Shown here: positions 1 to 6,080 of the stretch, piece after piece | How positions within the stretch are numbered: the first letter of the stretch is position 1 | How the letters are laid out: each line of letters begins with the position of its first letter | DNA from: Streptomyces sp. NRRL F-4489 | GTDB lineage: Bacteria > Actinomycetota > Actinomycetes > Streptomycetales > Streptomycetaceae | DNA: 10,793 bases | NCBI RefSeq assembly: GCF_001509485.1 | Contig: NZ_LLZI01000056.1 | Coordinates: 1-10,793, forward strand | Reading direction: 5' to 3' | Notes under the pieces: model-generated | Told to the model about the DNA's origin: nothing | The model's database searches: none | The model's input: only the letters and a program-made list of their open reading frames with translations | Made by a program: the position numbers and the translations under genes

Positions 1-70
1 GCCCCGGCCTCGGCCCCGAACGCGCCCACGGTGCCTGCCCACAGCCGCCCCGCCCCCGGAATCGGTCCTG

Positions 71-1342
71 ATGGCACCCCGCCCGGCCTGGGCGAGCCGC
101 AACTTCCTCCTGCTCAGCGCCGCCACCGTGATCTCCGGCCTCGGCAACAGCGGGGCGCTGATCGCCACCTCGTTCGCGGTGCTCGGCGACGGCGGCTCCG
201 CCACCGATGTCGGACTGGTCTCCGCGGCCCGTATGGTCCCGCTCGTCCTCTTCCTCCTGATCGGCGGAGCCGTCGCCGACCGGCTCCCGCGCCACCGCGT
301 CATGATCGCCGCGAACACCGTCAACTGCCTTTCCCAGGGCCTCTTCGCGCTGCTCGTTCTCTCCGGGTCGGCGCGGTTGTGGCAGATGGCGCTCCTGGCG
401 GCGGTCGGCGGCACCGGGCAGGCGTTCTTCGCCCCGGCCGCGGAGGGCATGGTGTTCGCCAGCGTCTCCGGGGAGCGGGCCGGCCGGGCCTTCGCGGTGT
501 TCCGGATCGGCGTGAACGGCGCGGCCATCGGGGGCGCGGCACTCGGCGGCGCCCTGGTGACCGCCGCCGGACCGGGCTGGGTACTGGCGATCGACGCCGC
601 CGCCTTCGCCGCCGCCGGGTCACTGCGCGGATTCCTCGACGTCACAGGCTTCCCGCTACGCGCCCCGAGCGCCGGGATCGCCAACGACCTGCGCGACGGC
701 TGGCGGGAGGTCACGTCCCGGCCGTGGCTGTGGGCGATCGTCGCCCAGTTCTGCGTCGTCAACGCGGTGGTCGTCACCGTCCAGTCGGTCTACGGGCCGC
801 TGGTCGCCGAGGACCATCTGGGCGGCGCCGGGCCCTGGGGGCTCGCACTGGCCGCCTTCGCCACCGGCACCGCGTCCGGCGCACTCCTCATGACCCGCTT
901 CACGCCGCGCCGACTCCTGCTCACGGGAACGCTCTGCATCTTCCCGCTCGCCCTCCCGGCCGCCGCGCTCGCCGTACCGGTGCCGGCCGGCTGGCTCGCC
1001 GCGATCATGTTCGGCACCGGTGTCGCGGTCGAGGTCTTCTCGGTGACCTGGATGACGGCCCTGCACCAGGAGATCCCGGAGGAGAAGTTCTCCCGCGTGT
1101 CCTCTTACGACTGGCTCGGCTCCCTGGCGGGCGTCCCGGTGGCCACCGCCCTCGCCGGCCCCGCCCAGAACCTCATCGGCCGCCCCGCCGCCCTCTGGTC
1201 CTGCGCCGCCCTCATCACCCTCCTCACCGCAGCCGTCCTCTGCGTCCCCGAAGTCCGCAACCTCACCCACCACCCACCCACCTCTCCCCCCACTCCCCCT
1301 ACCAAGAGCAACAATCCCCCGGGAACATTTAACTCTCCGTAA
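71..1342 (+). CDS. MFS transporter, EntS/MFS_3-like exporter
   Basis: A 423-residue integral membrane protein with about twelve hydrophobic segments, consistent with a major facilitator superfamily drug or siderophore exporter of the MFS_3 (EntS-like) type. The first membrane segment covers roughly residues 12-38. The loop between segments 2 and 3 holds the family's motif A as GGAVADRLPRHR (residues 65-76). The C-terminus is a Pro/Thr/Asn-rich tail of about 25 residues after the last helix, probably disordered. The ATG at 71 fits the usual N-terminus just before the first helix. However, the frame is open to the window edge and no good ribosome binding site precedes this ATG, so the start may lie further upstream. 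The substrate cannot be read from the sequence. The gene faces the minus-strand gene at 1696-2709 across a non-coding gap. Confidence 0.9.
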   Translation: MAPRPAWASRNFLLLSAATVISGLGNSGALIATSFAVLGDGGSATDVGLVSAARMVPLVLFLLIGGAVADRLPRHRVMIAANTVNCLSQGLFALLVLSGSARLWQMALLAAVGGTGQAFFAPAAEGMVFASVSGERAGRAFAVFRIGVNGAAIGGAALGGALVTAAGPGWVLAIDAAAFAAAGSLRGFLDVTGFPLRAPSAGIANDLRDGWREVTSRPWLWAIVAQFCVVNAVVVTVQSVYGPLVAEDHLGGAGPWGLALAAFATGTASGALLMTRFTPRRLLLTGTLCIFPLALPAAALAVPVPAGWLAAIMFGTGVAVEVFSVTWMTALHQEIPEEKFSRVSSYDWLGSLAGVPVATALAGPAQNLIGRPAALWSCAALITLLTAAVLCVPEVRNLTHHPPTSPPTPPTKSNNPPGTFNSP

Positions 1343-1524
1343 TCGTTGCCGTAAAAGGAAGAAGGAGGCGCCCCCGGCACCCGGCCCCAAGGCCCAACCC
1401 GCCCACAACCCTCAGCAACTCAACGCCACAACGACATAGGCCCCACGAGAGCGCCCAACAATCCATCCCCGCCCCCCGCAGCGCCGGGGCCACCCACCCG
1501 CAAACGCCCACCTGCCCGCAGCAC

Positions 1525-1559
1525 CCGCCATCCGCCACCCGCCACCCGCCACCCGCGCA
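1525..1559. repeat. Heptamer tandem repeat, unit CCGCCAC
   Basis: Five consecutive 7-bp units: CCGCCAT, three perfect CCGCCAC copies, then CCGCGCA. It lies in the non-coding gap and resembles the heptamer array at 4301-4328 in period and composition. Slipped-strand replication is the likely origin; no function is evident. Confidence 0.8.
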
Positions 1560-1623
1560 CGACGCTCGCCCACCGATCGGCGGCCCGGTAGAGGTCGCGG
1601 GGCGCGTGCTGGAATCAGCGCCC

Positions 1624-1650
1624 GACCGATCGACCCGGACCGATCGACCC
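1624..1650. repeat. 13-bp direct repeat GACCGATCGACCC
   Basis: Two perfect copies of GACCGATCGACCC at 1624-1636 and 1638-1650, each centred on the palindrome CGATCG, repeating every 14 bp. A further CGATCG lies near 1576. The site is downstream of both flanking genes, which makes an operator role less likely. Confidence 0.75.
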
Positions 1651-1670
1651 CGGAGATCGCCATCGAACGG

Positions 1671-1691
1671 TGGCCGCTCCGGGAGCGGCCA
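1671..1691 (-). terminator. Hairpin terminator after the spermidine-synthase-like gene
   Basis: A perfect dyad, TGGCCGCTCC-G-GGAGCGGCCA, begins 4 nt past the stop codon of the minus-strand gene. As RNA it gives a stem of about 9 bp with a 3-nt loop. No U-run follows, which is common for Streptomyces terminators. It may also stop readthrough from the convergent MFS gene. Confidence 0.65.
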
Positions 1692-1695
1692 GGGA

Positions 1696-2709
1696 TCAGT
1701 TGAGGCTGAAGGCGCCGTCCGGGGGCTGCGGGGAAGGACGGGCTTCCGCGTCGGGGACGGGGAGCGCGCCGGCGATCAGGCGCCGCAGTGGGGCACCGTG
1801 TTCGACCCGCGCGGGGAACGCGTCGGCGGCGGTACGGCGGGCCAGCGCCGCGAGCGGGAGTTCCGCCTGCGAGGCGAGGAGGACCGCGTTGCCGAAACGG
1901 CGGCCGCGGAGCACCGAGGGCTCGGCGATGAGGGCGAGGTGATGGAACCCCGCGGCGAAGTTGGCCAGTTGGCGGCGGAGGAAGTCGAAGGGGGCTCCGT
2001 CGGCGAGGTTCGCGGCGTACAGACCGTGGGGGCGGAGGGCGCGGGCTGCGGCGCGCGCGTACTCGACCGAGGTCAGCGGCGCGGGCACCCGCGAGCCGCT
2101 GAAGACATCCGCCACGATGACGTCGGCGCCGGCCGGCGGCGCTGCCTCCAGTGCCGCGCGGGCGTCCTGGGCGTGCAGGGTGATGCCGGAGTCGTCCGGC
2201 AGCGGGAGGTGTTCCGTCACCAGGGCGAGCAGGCCGCGGTCGGCGTCGATCACGTCCTGGCGGGAGTGCGGGCGGGTCGCGGCGACGTAGCGGGGCAGGG
2301 TCAGCGCGCCGCCGCCCAGGTGCAGCACGTCGAGCGGCCGGCCCTCGGGGGCGGCCTCGTCCAGGACGTGTGCGAGCCGGCGTACGTACTCGAACTCCAG
2401 GTGGGTGGGCGCGTCGAGGTCGACGTACGACTGGGGCGCGCCGTCCACCGTGAGCAGCCAGGCGCGGGGCCGGTCGATGTCCGGGAGGAGTTTGGCCATG
2501 CCGTGGTCGACGGGCCGGGTGATGGGGAGCGGGTCCGGGGCCCCGGGCAGGGCGGGGGCCGTTGCTGGGTCGCCGGGTGGGGCCGGTTCAGTTCCCGGAG
2601 CCGCAGGCGTGGGCTCAGCACCCGGTGTCACAGGCGGGGGTGTGTCGGGCCCTAGGGGGTGGTCGGCTGCCGGGGTGTCGTTGGCCGCCGCCGGTGATTC
2701 GTCGTTCAC
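1696..2709 (-). CDS. Spermidine-synthase-like protein with Rossmann methyltransferase fold
   Basis: A 337-residue protein. Residues 1-60 are a Pro/Ala-rich, probably disordered tail. Residues from about 64 resemble the polyamine aminopropyltransferase superfamily. HLGGGALTLPR (130-140) is the nucleotide-binding loop, DVIDAD (152-157) ends the next strand with its acidic residue, and VADVFSG (199-205) sits where spermidine synthases have D-x-x-D-P. The first Asp (201) is kept but the second, catalytic Asp is Ser204, so ordinary putrescine aminopropyl transfer is doubtful. The family, commonly named spermidine synthase in actinomycete annotation, may act on another substrate. The GTG at 2709 is chosen because conserved sequence begins well after it and a -10-like box sits just upstream. 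Upstream codons in the same frame look non-coding. Met71 (2499) is an alternative start but would cut conserved sequence. Confidence 0.8.
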   Translation of the reverse strand: MNDESPAAANDTPAADHPLGPDTPPPVTPGAEPTPAAPGTEPAPPGDPATAPALPGAPDPLPITRPVDHGMAKLLPDIDRPRAWLLTVDGAPQSYVDLDAPTHLEFEYVRRLAHVLDEAAPEGRPLDVLHLGGGALTLPRYVAATRPHSRQDVIDADRGLLALVTEHLPLPDDSGITLHAQDARAALEAAPPAGADVIVADVFSGSRVPAPLTSVEYARAAARALRPHGLYAANLADGAPFDFLRRQLANFAAGFHHLALIAEPSVLRGRRFGNAVLLASQAELPLAALARRTAADAFPARVEHGAPLRRLIAGALPVPDAEARPSPQPPDGAFSLN

Positions 2710-2715
2710 CAGGCC

Positions 2716-2721
2716 ATTGTG
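2716..2721 (-). promoter_or_regulatory. Possible -10 box (CACAAT) for a leaderless transcript
   Basis: On the minus strand, CACAAT lies exactly 6 nt before the GTG at 2709, and no Shine-Dalgarno sequence separates them. This geometry places the transcription start at or next to the start codon, as in leaderless Streptomyces mRNAs. A -35 element is weak at best (TGCGGC, 18 bp upstream). Confidence 0.35.
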
Positions 2722-2813
2722 CCGGGCGGTCGTGGGGGTGCCGCACGTCACTGTCGCGGTGACCGTGGGCACGGCCCTCGCGGTGACGCCATCGCGTCTG
2801 CCGGCCCGCCGCC

Positions 2814-3060
2814 ATGGCCCTCGCCCTGCGCATCTGGGGGCATCTGCACGGCCTGGTGTCACTGGAGGTCTACGGGCATCTGCCCAGCCAGACCGTCAGC
2901 CCGGGCAAGCTGTTCCGCGAAGAACCGGCCGTATGGCCTTTTGATCCGGTCGTTGGGCCTCGCGGCGGACGCCAGGCGCCTCGCCGGCGGATGCCAGGCA
3001 CTGTCCGGCGGGCGCCAGGCACTGTCTGGCGGGCCGTCTGACGAGGACAGCGCCCCCTGA
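2814..3060 (+). pseudogene. TetR-family regulator relic (C-terminal WHG-type ligand domain)
   Basis: Codons 2814-2924 read MALALRIWGHLHGLVSLEVY, then GHL..., ending LFREE. This matches the C-terminal ligand-binding domain of actinomycete TetR regulators, with the characteristic W-x-x-x-H-G-L-x-S-L-E core. Intact family members then end in a leucine-rich helix. Here that helix, YGLLIRSLGLAADA (2932-2973), is present only in the next reading frame, so a 1-base insertion near 2922-2931 breaks the gene. Removing one base would give LFREE-RP-YGLLIRSLGLA. The N-terminal DNA-binding helix-turn-helix is absent. Just upstream, LPARR in another frame may be more family sequence, which would imply a second frameshift near 2812. 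The shifted frame runs to a stop at 3058-3060, probably beyond the original end. The relic cannot bind DNA and is most likely decaying. Confidence 0.6.
2971..3033. repeat. Three-copy 20-bp repeat with operator-like dyad
   Basis: Copies lie at 2971-2990 (diverged), 2993-3012 and 3014-3033. The last two read GCCAGGCACTGTCCGGCGGG and GCCAGGCACTGTCTGGCGGG, one mismatch in 20. The third copy sits in a 19-bp dyad at 3013-3031 (CGCCAGGCACTGTCTGGCG) in which 8 of 9 base pairs are symmetric around a central C. That size and symmetry are typical of TetR-family operators. It overlaps the 3' end of the TetR relic. Confidence 0.7.
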
Positions 3061-3113
3061 AAGCGCCGTCACGTCCGCCACGGTTCGCCGGGTCCCAGTT
3101 CGGCCCTGTCCCT

Positions 3114-3150
3114 CCGGGCACCCCGTAGGTCCCGGGCACCCCGTAGGTCC
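3114..3150. repeat. 18-bp tandem duplication
   Basis: The 19-nt sequence CCGGGCACCCCGTAGGTCC occurs at 3114-3132 and again at 3132-3150, a perfect tandem duplication with period 18. A further GGTAGGTC fragment follows at 3152-3159. It is non-coding and lies downstream of the patatin-like gene. Confidence 0.85.
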
Positions 3151-3239
3151 TGGTAGGTCGGGGCCGTCCATCGGGAGCATGGGACCGGCGCCGAGCCAGT
3201 CGGCGTGATGCGGGCAGGGGCCCGGCGACCGGCCGGCCT

Positions 3240-4103
3240 TCAGGGGGCGTTCGTGGTCCAGAGGGTGTGGAGGGCGGGGGCGTGGTGGGACGCTTGGCGG
3301 TGGCCGGCGCGGGCGGCGGCGGGGCGGCGGGCCGGGTCGAGCACGTTGCGGCCGAACGCTGTCCTGGCGGCGCGGTCCGGGGTGATCACGACGACCCGGG
3401 CACCCCGTTCGGCCAGTCGCGCGGCCTGCGTGCGGGGCGCGACGATCGGGCCGCCGCTGACGGCCATCGGCGCGATCACGACCACCCGCTCGTACCCCTC
3501 GGCCAGGTCCGCGTTGGCGCTGGAGTGCACGCCGCCGTCCACCCACCGTTTCCCGTCGAGGGTGATCGGCGGGTAGATGCCCGGTACGGCGCAGCTCGCG
3601 CTCACCGCGTCGAGCAGCGGGACGCCGCTGGTGGCGTCGAAGGCGGCGCGCTCCCCCGTCAGCGAGTCCACGGCGGTGACCATGAGCCGCCGCGTGGGCC
3701 AGTCGTCCACGCGCAGGGTGCGGGCGATGGCCGCGCGGTGTTCCGCCTCCGGGACGGTGCGCGCCGCGAGCGCGAGCCGCCCCATCCGTACGCCGAACGA
3801 GACGGCGTCCCGGGAACGCAGTGCGGTGGCCGCGAAGCGGGCGAACACGGCCGGGCCCATACGGGCCGCCGGCCGCCCGTCCGGTGCGGCCAGTTGGCGC
3901 TCGTAGAGCTCTTCCAACCCGTCCCGGCCGGACGTCAGTTGCGCGCCGACGATGGAACCGGCGGAGGTGCCGATCACGACATCGGCGTCGGAGAGATCGA
4001 CACCCGCCTCGGCGAGCCCGGCCAGCATGCCGACCTCCCAGCCGATGCCGGTCAGCCCTCCGCCGCCGAGGACGAGCGCCTTCTTCTTCGCCGGGTCCGG
4101 CAT
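3240..4103 (-). CDS. Patatin-like phospholipase (serine acyl hydrolase)
   Basis: A 287-residue protein with all core patatin motifs. The oxyanion-hole loop is GGGGLTG (13-19), the nucleophile elbow is GTSAGS (45-50, Ser47), and the dyad aspartate is in DGG (Asp189), so it should be a working Ser-Asp lipid acyl hydrolase. SASCAVPGIYPP (168-179) is the conserved stretch before the DGG motif. There is no signal peptide or membrane segment, so a cytoplasmic location is likely. The ATG at 4103 is supported by a GAAGGGA ribosome binding site (4110-4116) 6 nt upstream; an in-frame ATG at 4256 would only add a low-complexity tail. The C-terminal 30 residues are Ala/Arg/His-rich. It lies 236 bp downstream of tuf3 on the same strand, with a repeat array between, so cotranscription is uncertain. 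The lipid substrate is unknown. Confidence 0.92.
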   Translation of the reverse strand: MPDPAKKKALVLGGGGLTGIGWEVGMLAGLAEAGVDLSDADVVIGTSAGSIVGAQLTSGRDGLEELYERQLAAPDGRPAARMGPAVFARFAATALRSRDAVSFGVRMGRLALAARTVPEAEHRAAIARTLRVDDWPTRRLMVTAVDSLTGERAAFDATSGVPLLDAVSASCAVPGIYPPITLDGKRWVDGGVHSSANADLAEGYERVVVIAPMAVSGGPIVAPRTQAARLAERGARVVVITPDRAARTAFGRNVLDPARRPAAARAGHRQASHHAPALHTLWTTNAP

Positions 4104-4300
4104 ATGGGGTCCCTTCGGGGGCGGTGGGGTGGTCTGGGCGGTGGGGTGGTCCATGGACGATCGCAGGGAAGGTGCGGGCGGGCAAGGCTCTGCCGCCCGG
4201 GCCGTGGGTGGGCCCGGGCCCGGGCGGGAGTGGCGCCGTGCGCCGGGTGCCGTCACACGTCAGACGTCGTACACGTCGGCGTCACACTTCACGCCTACGC

Positions 4301-4328
4301 CACCCGTCACCCGTCACCCGTCACCCGT
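4301..4328. repeat. Heptamer tandem repeat, unit CACCCGT
   Basis: Four perfect tandem copies of CACCCGT, followed by the partial copy CACCGGC. The array begins 12 bp past the tuf3 stop codon, inside its probable 3' untranslated region. Just beyond (4255-4284) is a stretch rich in ACGTC motifs. No clear intrinsic terminator hairpin is visible here. Confidence 0.85.
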
Positions 4329-4339
4329 CACCGGCACGG

Positions 4340-5533
4340 TCACGACGCGTCGCCCGTGTCCTCGACCGTTCGTACCGTCCCCGCGCCCACCGTTCGGCCG
4401 CCTTCGCGGATGGCGAAGCCGAGGCCGGGCTCCAGGGGGACGGCGCGGTCCAGGTCGACAGTGGCGGTCACCGTCTCGCCGGGGCGGGCGACGGCGCGAG
4501 CCTCCAGGTCGAGGGCGCCGGCCACGTCCGCGGTGCGGATGTAGAACTGCGGGCGGTAGCCGGTGGACAGCGGCGTGCGGCGGCCGCCCTCCTCCGTGGA
4601 GAGGAGGTAGACCTCGGCGGTGAAGCGCCGTCGCGGCGCGGCGCTGCCCGGCGCCGCGACCACGTGTCCGCGGCGTACGCGGTCGCGGTGCAGACCGCGG
4701 AGCAGCAGCGCCACGTTGTCGCCGGCCTCGGCGAACTCCATCGGTTTCCCGAAGGTCTCCACCCCGGTGACGACGCTGGCCATGTCCTCGTCACCGCCCA
4801 GTACGGACACCTGGTCGCCGCAGCGCACGGTGCCGCGCTCGACGGCGCCGGTGACGACCGTGCCGCGTCCGGTGATCGTCAGCACGTTCTCCACGGACAG
4901 CAGGAACGGCGCGTCCACGTACCGCTCGGGCATCGGGACGAAGGTGTCCACGGCGTCCAGCAGCGCGCCGATCGCGTCCGTCCAGCGCGGGTCGCCCTCC
5001 AGGGCGCGCAGCCCGGAGACGCGGACGACGGGCAGGTGCTCGCCGTCGTAGCCGTGCGCGGTGAGCAGTTCGCGCACCTCCAGCTCCACCAGGTCGGTGA
5101 GCTCGGGGTCGCCGGCGTCGGCCTTGTTGAGCGCGACGACGATGTGGCGGACGCCGACCTGCTTGGCGAGCAGGACGTGTTCGGCGGTCTGCGGCATGAC
5201 GCCGTCGAGCGCGGAGACGACGAGGATCGCGCCGTCGAGCTGGGTCGCGCCGGTCACCATGTTCTTGACGAAGTCGGCGTGGCCGGGCATGTCGACATGG
5301 GCGTAGTGCCGGGTGTCGGTCTCGTACTCGACGTGCGAGATGTTGATGGTGATGCCACGGGCGGCCTCCTCCGGGGCCCGGTCGATCCGCTCGAACGGGA
5401 CGAAGGTGCCGCTGCCGCGCTCGCTGAGGACCTTGGTGATGGCGGCGGTGAGCGTGGTCTTGCCGTGGTCGACGTGGCCCATGGTGCCGATGTTGAGATG
5501 CGGCTTGGTCCGGACATATGCCGTCTTGGGCAT
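4340..5533 (-). CDS. tuf3: Elongation factor Tu, divergent third type (EF-Tu3)
   Basis: A 397-residue, full-length three-domain EF-Tu, the GTPase that delivers aminoacyl-tRNA to the ribosome. The G1 loop is GHVDHGKT (19-26), switch I is RGITIN (59-64), G3 is DMPGH (81-85) with catalytic His85, G4 is NKAD (136-139) and G5 starts at Ser173. Domain 2 opens with [13 protein letters not shown]; the C-terminal domain has [13 protein letters not shown]. It should be an active GTPase, but it departs from housekeeping EF-Tu: Met82 for the usual Cys in G3, Ala for Cys in NKCD, Gly for Ala in SAL, Ile65 for Thr in switch I, and His160 where most have Tyr. Such divergence marks the extra tuf3 copy of streptomycetes rather than tuf1 in the str operon. 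No fusA or ribosomal protein genes are adjacent, which agrees. The start has a GAGGAAG ribosome binding site (5540-5546) 6 nt upstream. The name rests on divergence and context, not on a tree. Confidence 0.9.
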   Translation of the reverse strand: MPKTAYVRTKPHLNIGTMGHVDHGKTTLTAAITKVLSERGSGTFVPFERIDRAPEEAARGITINISHVEYETDTRHYAHVDMPGHADFVKNMVTGATQLDGAILVVSALDGVMPQTAEHVLLAKQVGVRHIVVALNKADAGDPELTDLVELEVRELLTAHGYDGEHLPVVRVSGLRALEGDPRWTDAIGALLDAVDTFVPMPERYVDAPFLLSVENVLTITGRGTVVTGAVERGTVRCGDQVSVLGGDEDMASVVTGVETFGKPMEFAEAGDNVALLLRGLHRDRVRRGHVVAAPGSAAPRRRFTAEVYLLSTEEGGRRTPLSTGYRPQFYIRTADVAGALDLEARAVARPGETVTATVDLDRAVPLEPGLGFAIREGGRTVGAGTVRTVEDTGDAS

Positions 5534-5642
5534 GGTGTGCTTCCTCGCAACGATGCGGTGATGACGACGACTTGGCGTCGTGGGGACCCCTGGCCCGCTC
5601 CGACCCTCCCCCTGCGGGGTCCGCCGGACGATCCGGAGAGGG
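5534..5642 (-). promoter_or_regulatory. Structured leader region of tuf3
   Basis: The 109 bp upstream of tuf3 carries three inverted repeats: ACGAC/GTCGT (5567-5571 and 5577-5581, 5-nt loop), GGACCCC/GGGGTCC (5584-5590 and 5616-5622, 25-nt loop) and CCGGA/TCCGG (5624-5628 and 5632-5636, 3-nt loop). The last lies just after the stop of the small upstream frame and could end its transcript. No consensus -10/-35 pair stands out, so the tuf3 promoter is not located. Confidence 0.4.
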
Positions 5643-5888
5643 TCAGCGTCGCGCGCCGTCGGCCGCGGCGGCGGCCGGGACGACCGCGGAGGCAGCCGGG
5701 ATGGCTGCGGCAGCGGCCCGGGCGGCTGCGGCGGCGGCGCAGGTGAGGGCCGGGGTGGTGCCAGCGGTGGCCGTGACGCCAGGGGCAGCCGTGGTGGCCT
5801 CGGCGAGGAACGCGGCGGCAGCCTTCGGCGCGTCCGCGGCGGTCGTGAGGACCGCGGACGGCGTCGGGAGGAAGGCGCGCCGGAACAT
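5643..5888 (-). CDS. Possible small Ala-rich hypothetical protein
   Basis: An 81-residue frame starting [20 protein letters not shown] and becoming almost pure Ala with Val, Pro and Thr. Its third codon positions are nearly all G or C, the pattern of a real Streptomyces gene, and it shares strand with tuf3, ending 109 bp before it. An AGGA sits only about 3 nt before the ATG, which is too close to be a good ribosome binding site. Low-complexity GCC/GCG runs can mimic coding bias, and frames on the other strand are also open. I do not recognise a family. The N-terminal 30 residues are the least biased and the best part to test for conservation. Confidence 0.4.
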   Translation of the reverse strand: MFRRAFLPTPSAVLTTAADAPKAAAAFLAEATTAAPGVTATAGTTPALTCAAAAAARAAAAAIPAASAVVPAAAAADGARR

Positions 5889-5986
5889 GGGTCCTATGGT
5901 GCCGGGGCGGCGCCCCGCCGTCGAACCATTTATTACCGGCCAGGAGCATGGGACCGCGGACAGCTGACGGCCCGTGAGGCGGCTGA

Positions 5987-6010
5987 CGACCTGGCGACCT
6001 GGCGACCTGA
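5987..6010. repeat. Three-copy 8-bp tandem repeat CGACCTGG
   Basis: CGACCTGG, CGACCTGG and CGACCTGA run in tandem in the 192-bp gap between the divergent genes at 5888 and 6081. The gap also holds an AT-rich patch at 5927-5937 (CATTTATTACC), which might be part of a minus-strand promoter. Nothing else is visible in the gap. Confidence 0.7.
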
Positions 6011-6068
6011 CGGCCCGTACGTGGTGGCCGTGCGGCCCGGATTGCGGCCGTGCGCCGCGCTTGTCGGT

Positions 6069-6074
6069 TACGCT
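6069..6074 (+). promoter_or_regulatory. Possible -10 box (TACGCT) for a leaderless transcript
   Basis: TACGCT fits the actinomycete -10 pattern TAnnnT and ends exactly 6 nt before the ATG at 6081. No ribosome binding site is present, so transcription would start at or next to the start codon. No -35 with normal spacing is clear; TTGCGG at 6042-6047 is 21 bp away. Confidence 0.35.
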
Positions 6075-6080
6075 CCCGGG

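Larger units (their letters stand above)
1343..1695. other. Non-coding gap between convergent genes
   Basis: No frame here looks like a protein. The gap holds a heptamer repeat (1525-1559), a 13-bp direct repeat (1624-1650), three CGATCG sites between 1576 and 1647, and a hairpin (1671-1691). No terminator-like hairpin is visible directly after the MFS stop codon; that side is a C-rich tract followed by an A-rich stretch near 1352-1364. Confidence 0.7.

Noticed and set aside
31..1332. 433-codon Arg/Pro-rich frame overlapping the MFS gene
   Set aside because: Shadow of the MFS frame: composition is arginine/proline-rich with no family pattern, while the other frame has clear membrane helices and motif A.
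1606..2655. 349-codon plus-strand frame over the spermidine-synthase-like gene
   Set aside because: Gly/Arg-rich, no motif, antisense to a gene with recognisable Rossmann motifs.
4301..4335. Tandem repeats as a CRISPR array
   Set aside because: Units are 7 bp with no spacers.
4340..5533. tuf3 as a self-resistance gene inside an antibiotic cluster
   Set aside because: No biosynthetic gene is present in the window; tuf3 is widespread in streptomycetes as a stand-alone gene.
3821..5746. 641-codon plus-strand frame over patatin and tuf3
   Set aside because: Antisense shadow of two well-supported genes; long open frames are expected in DNA of this GC content.
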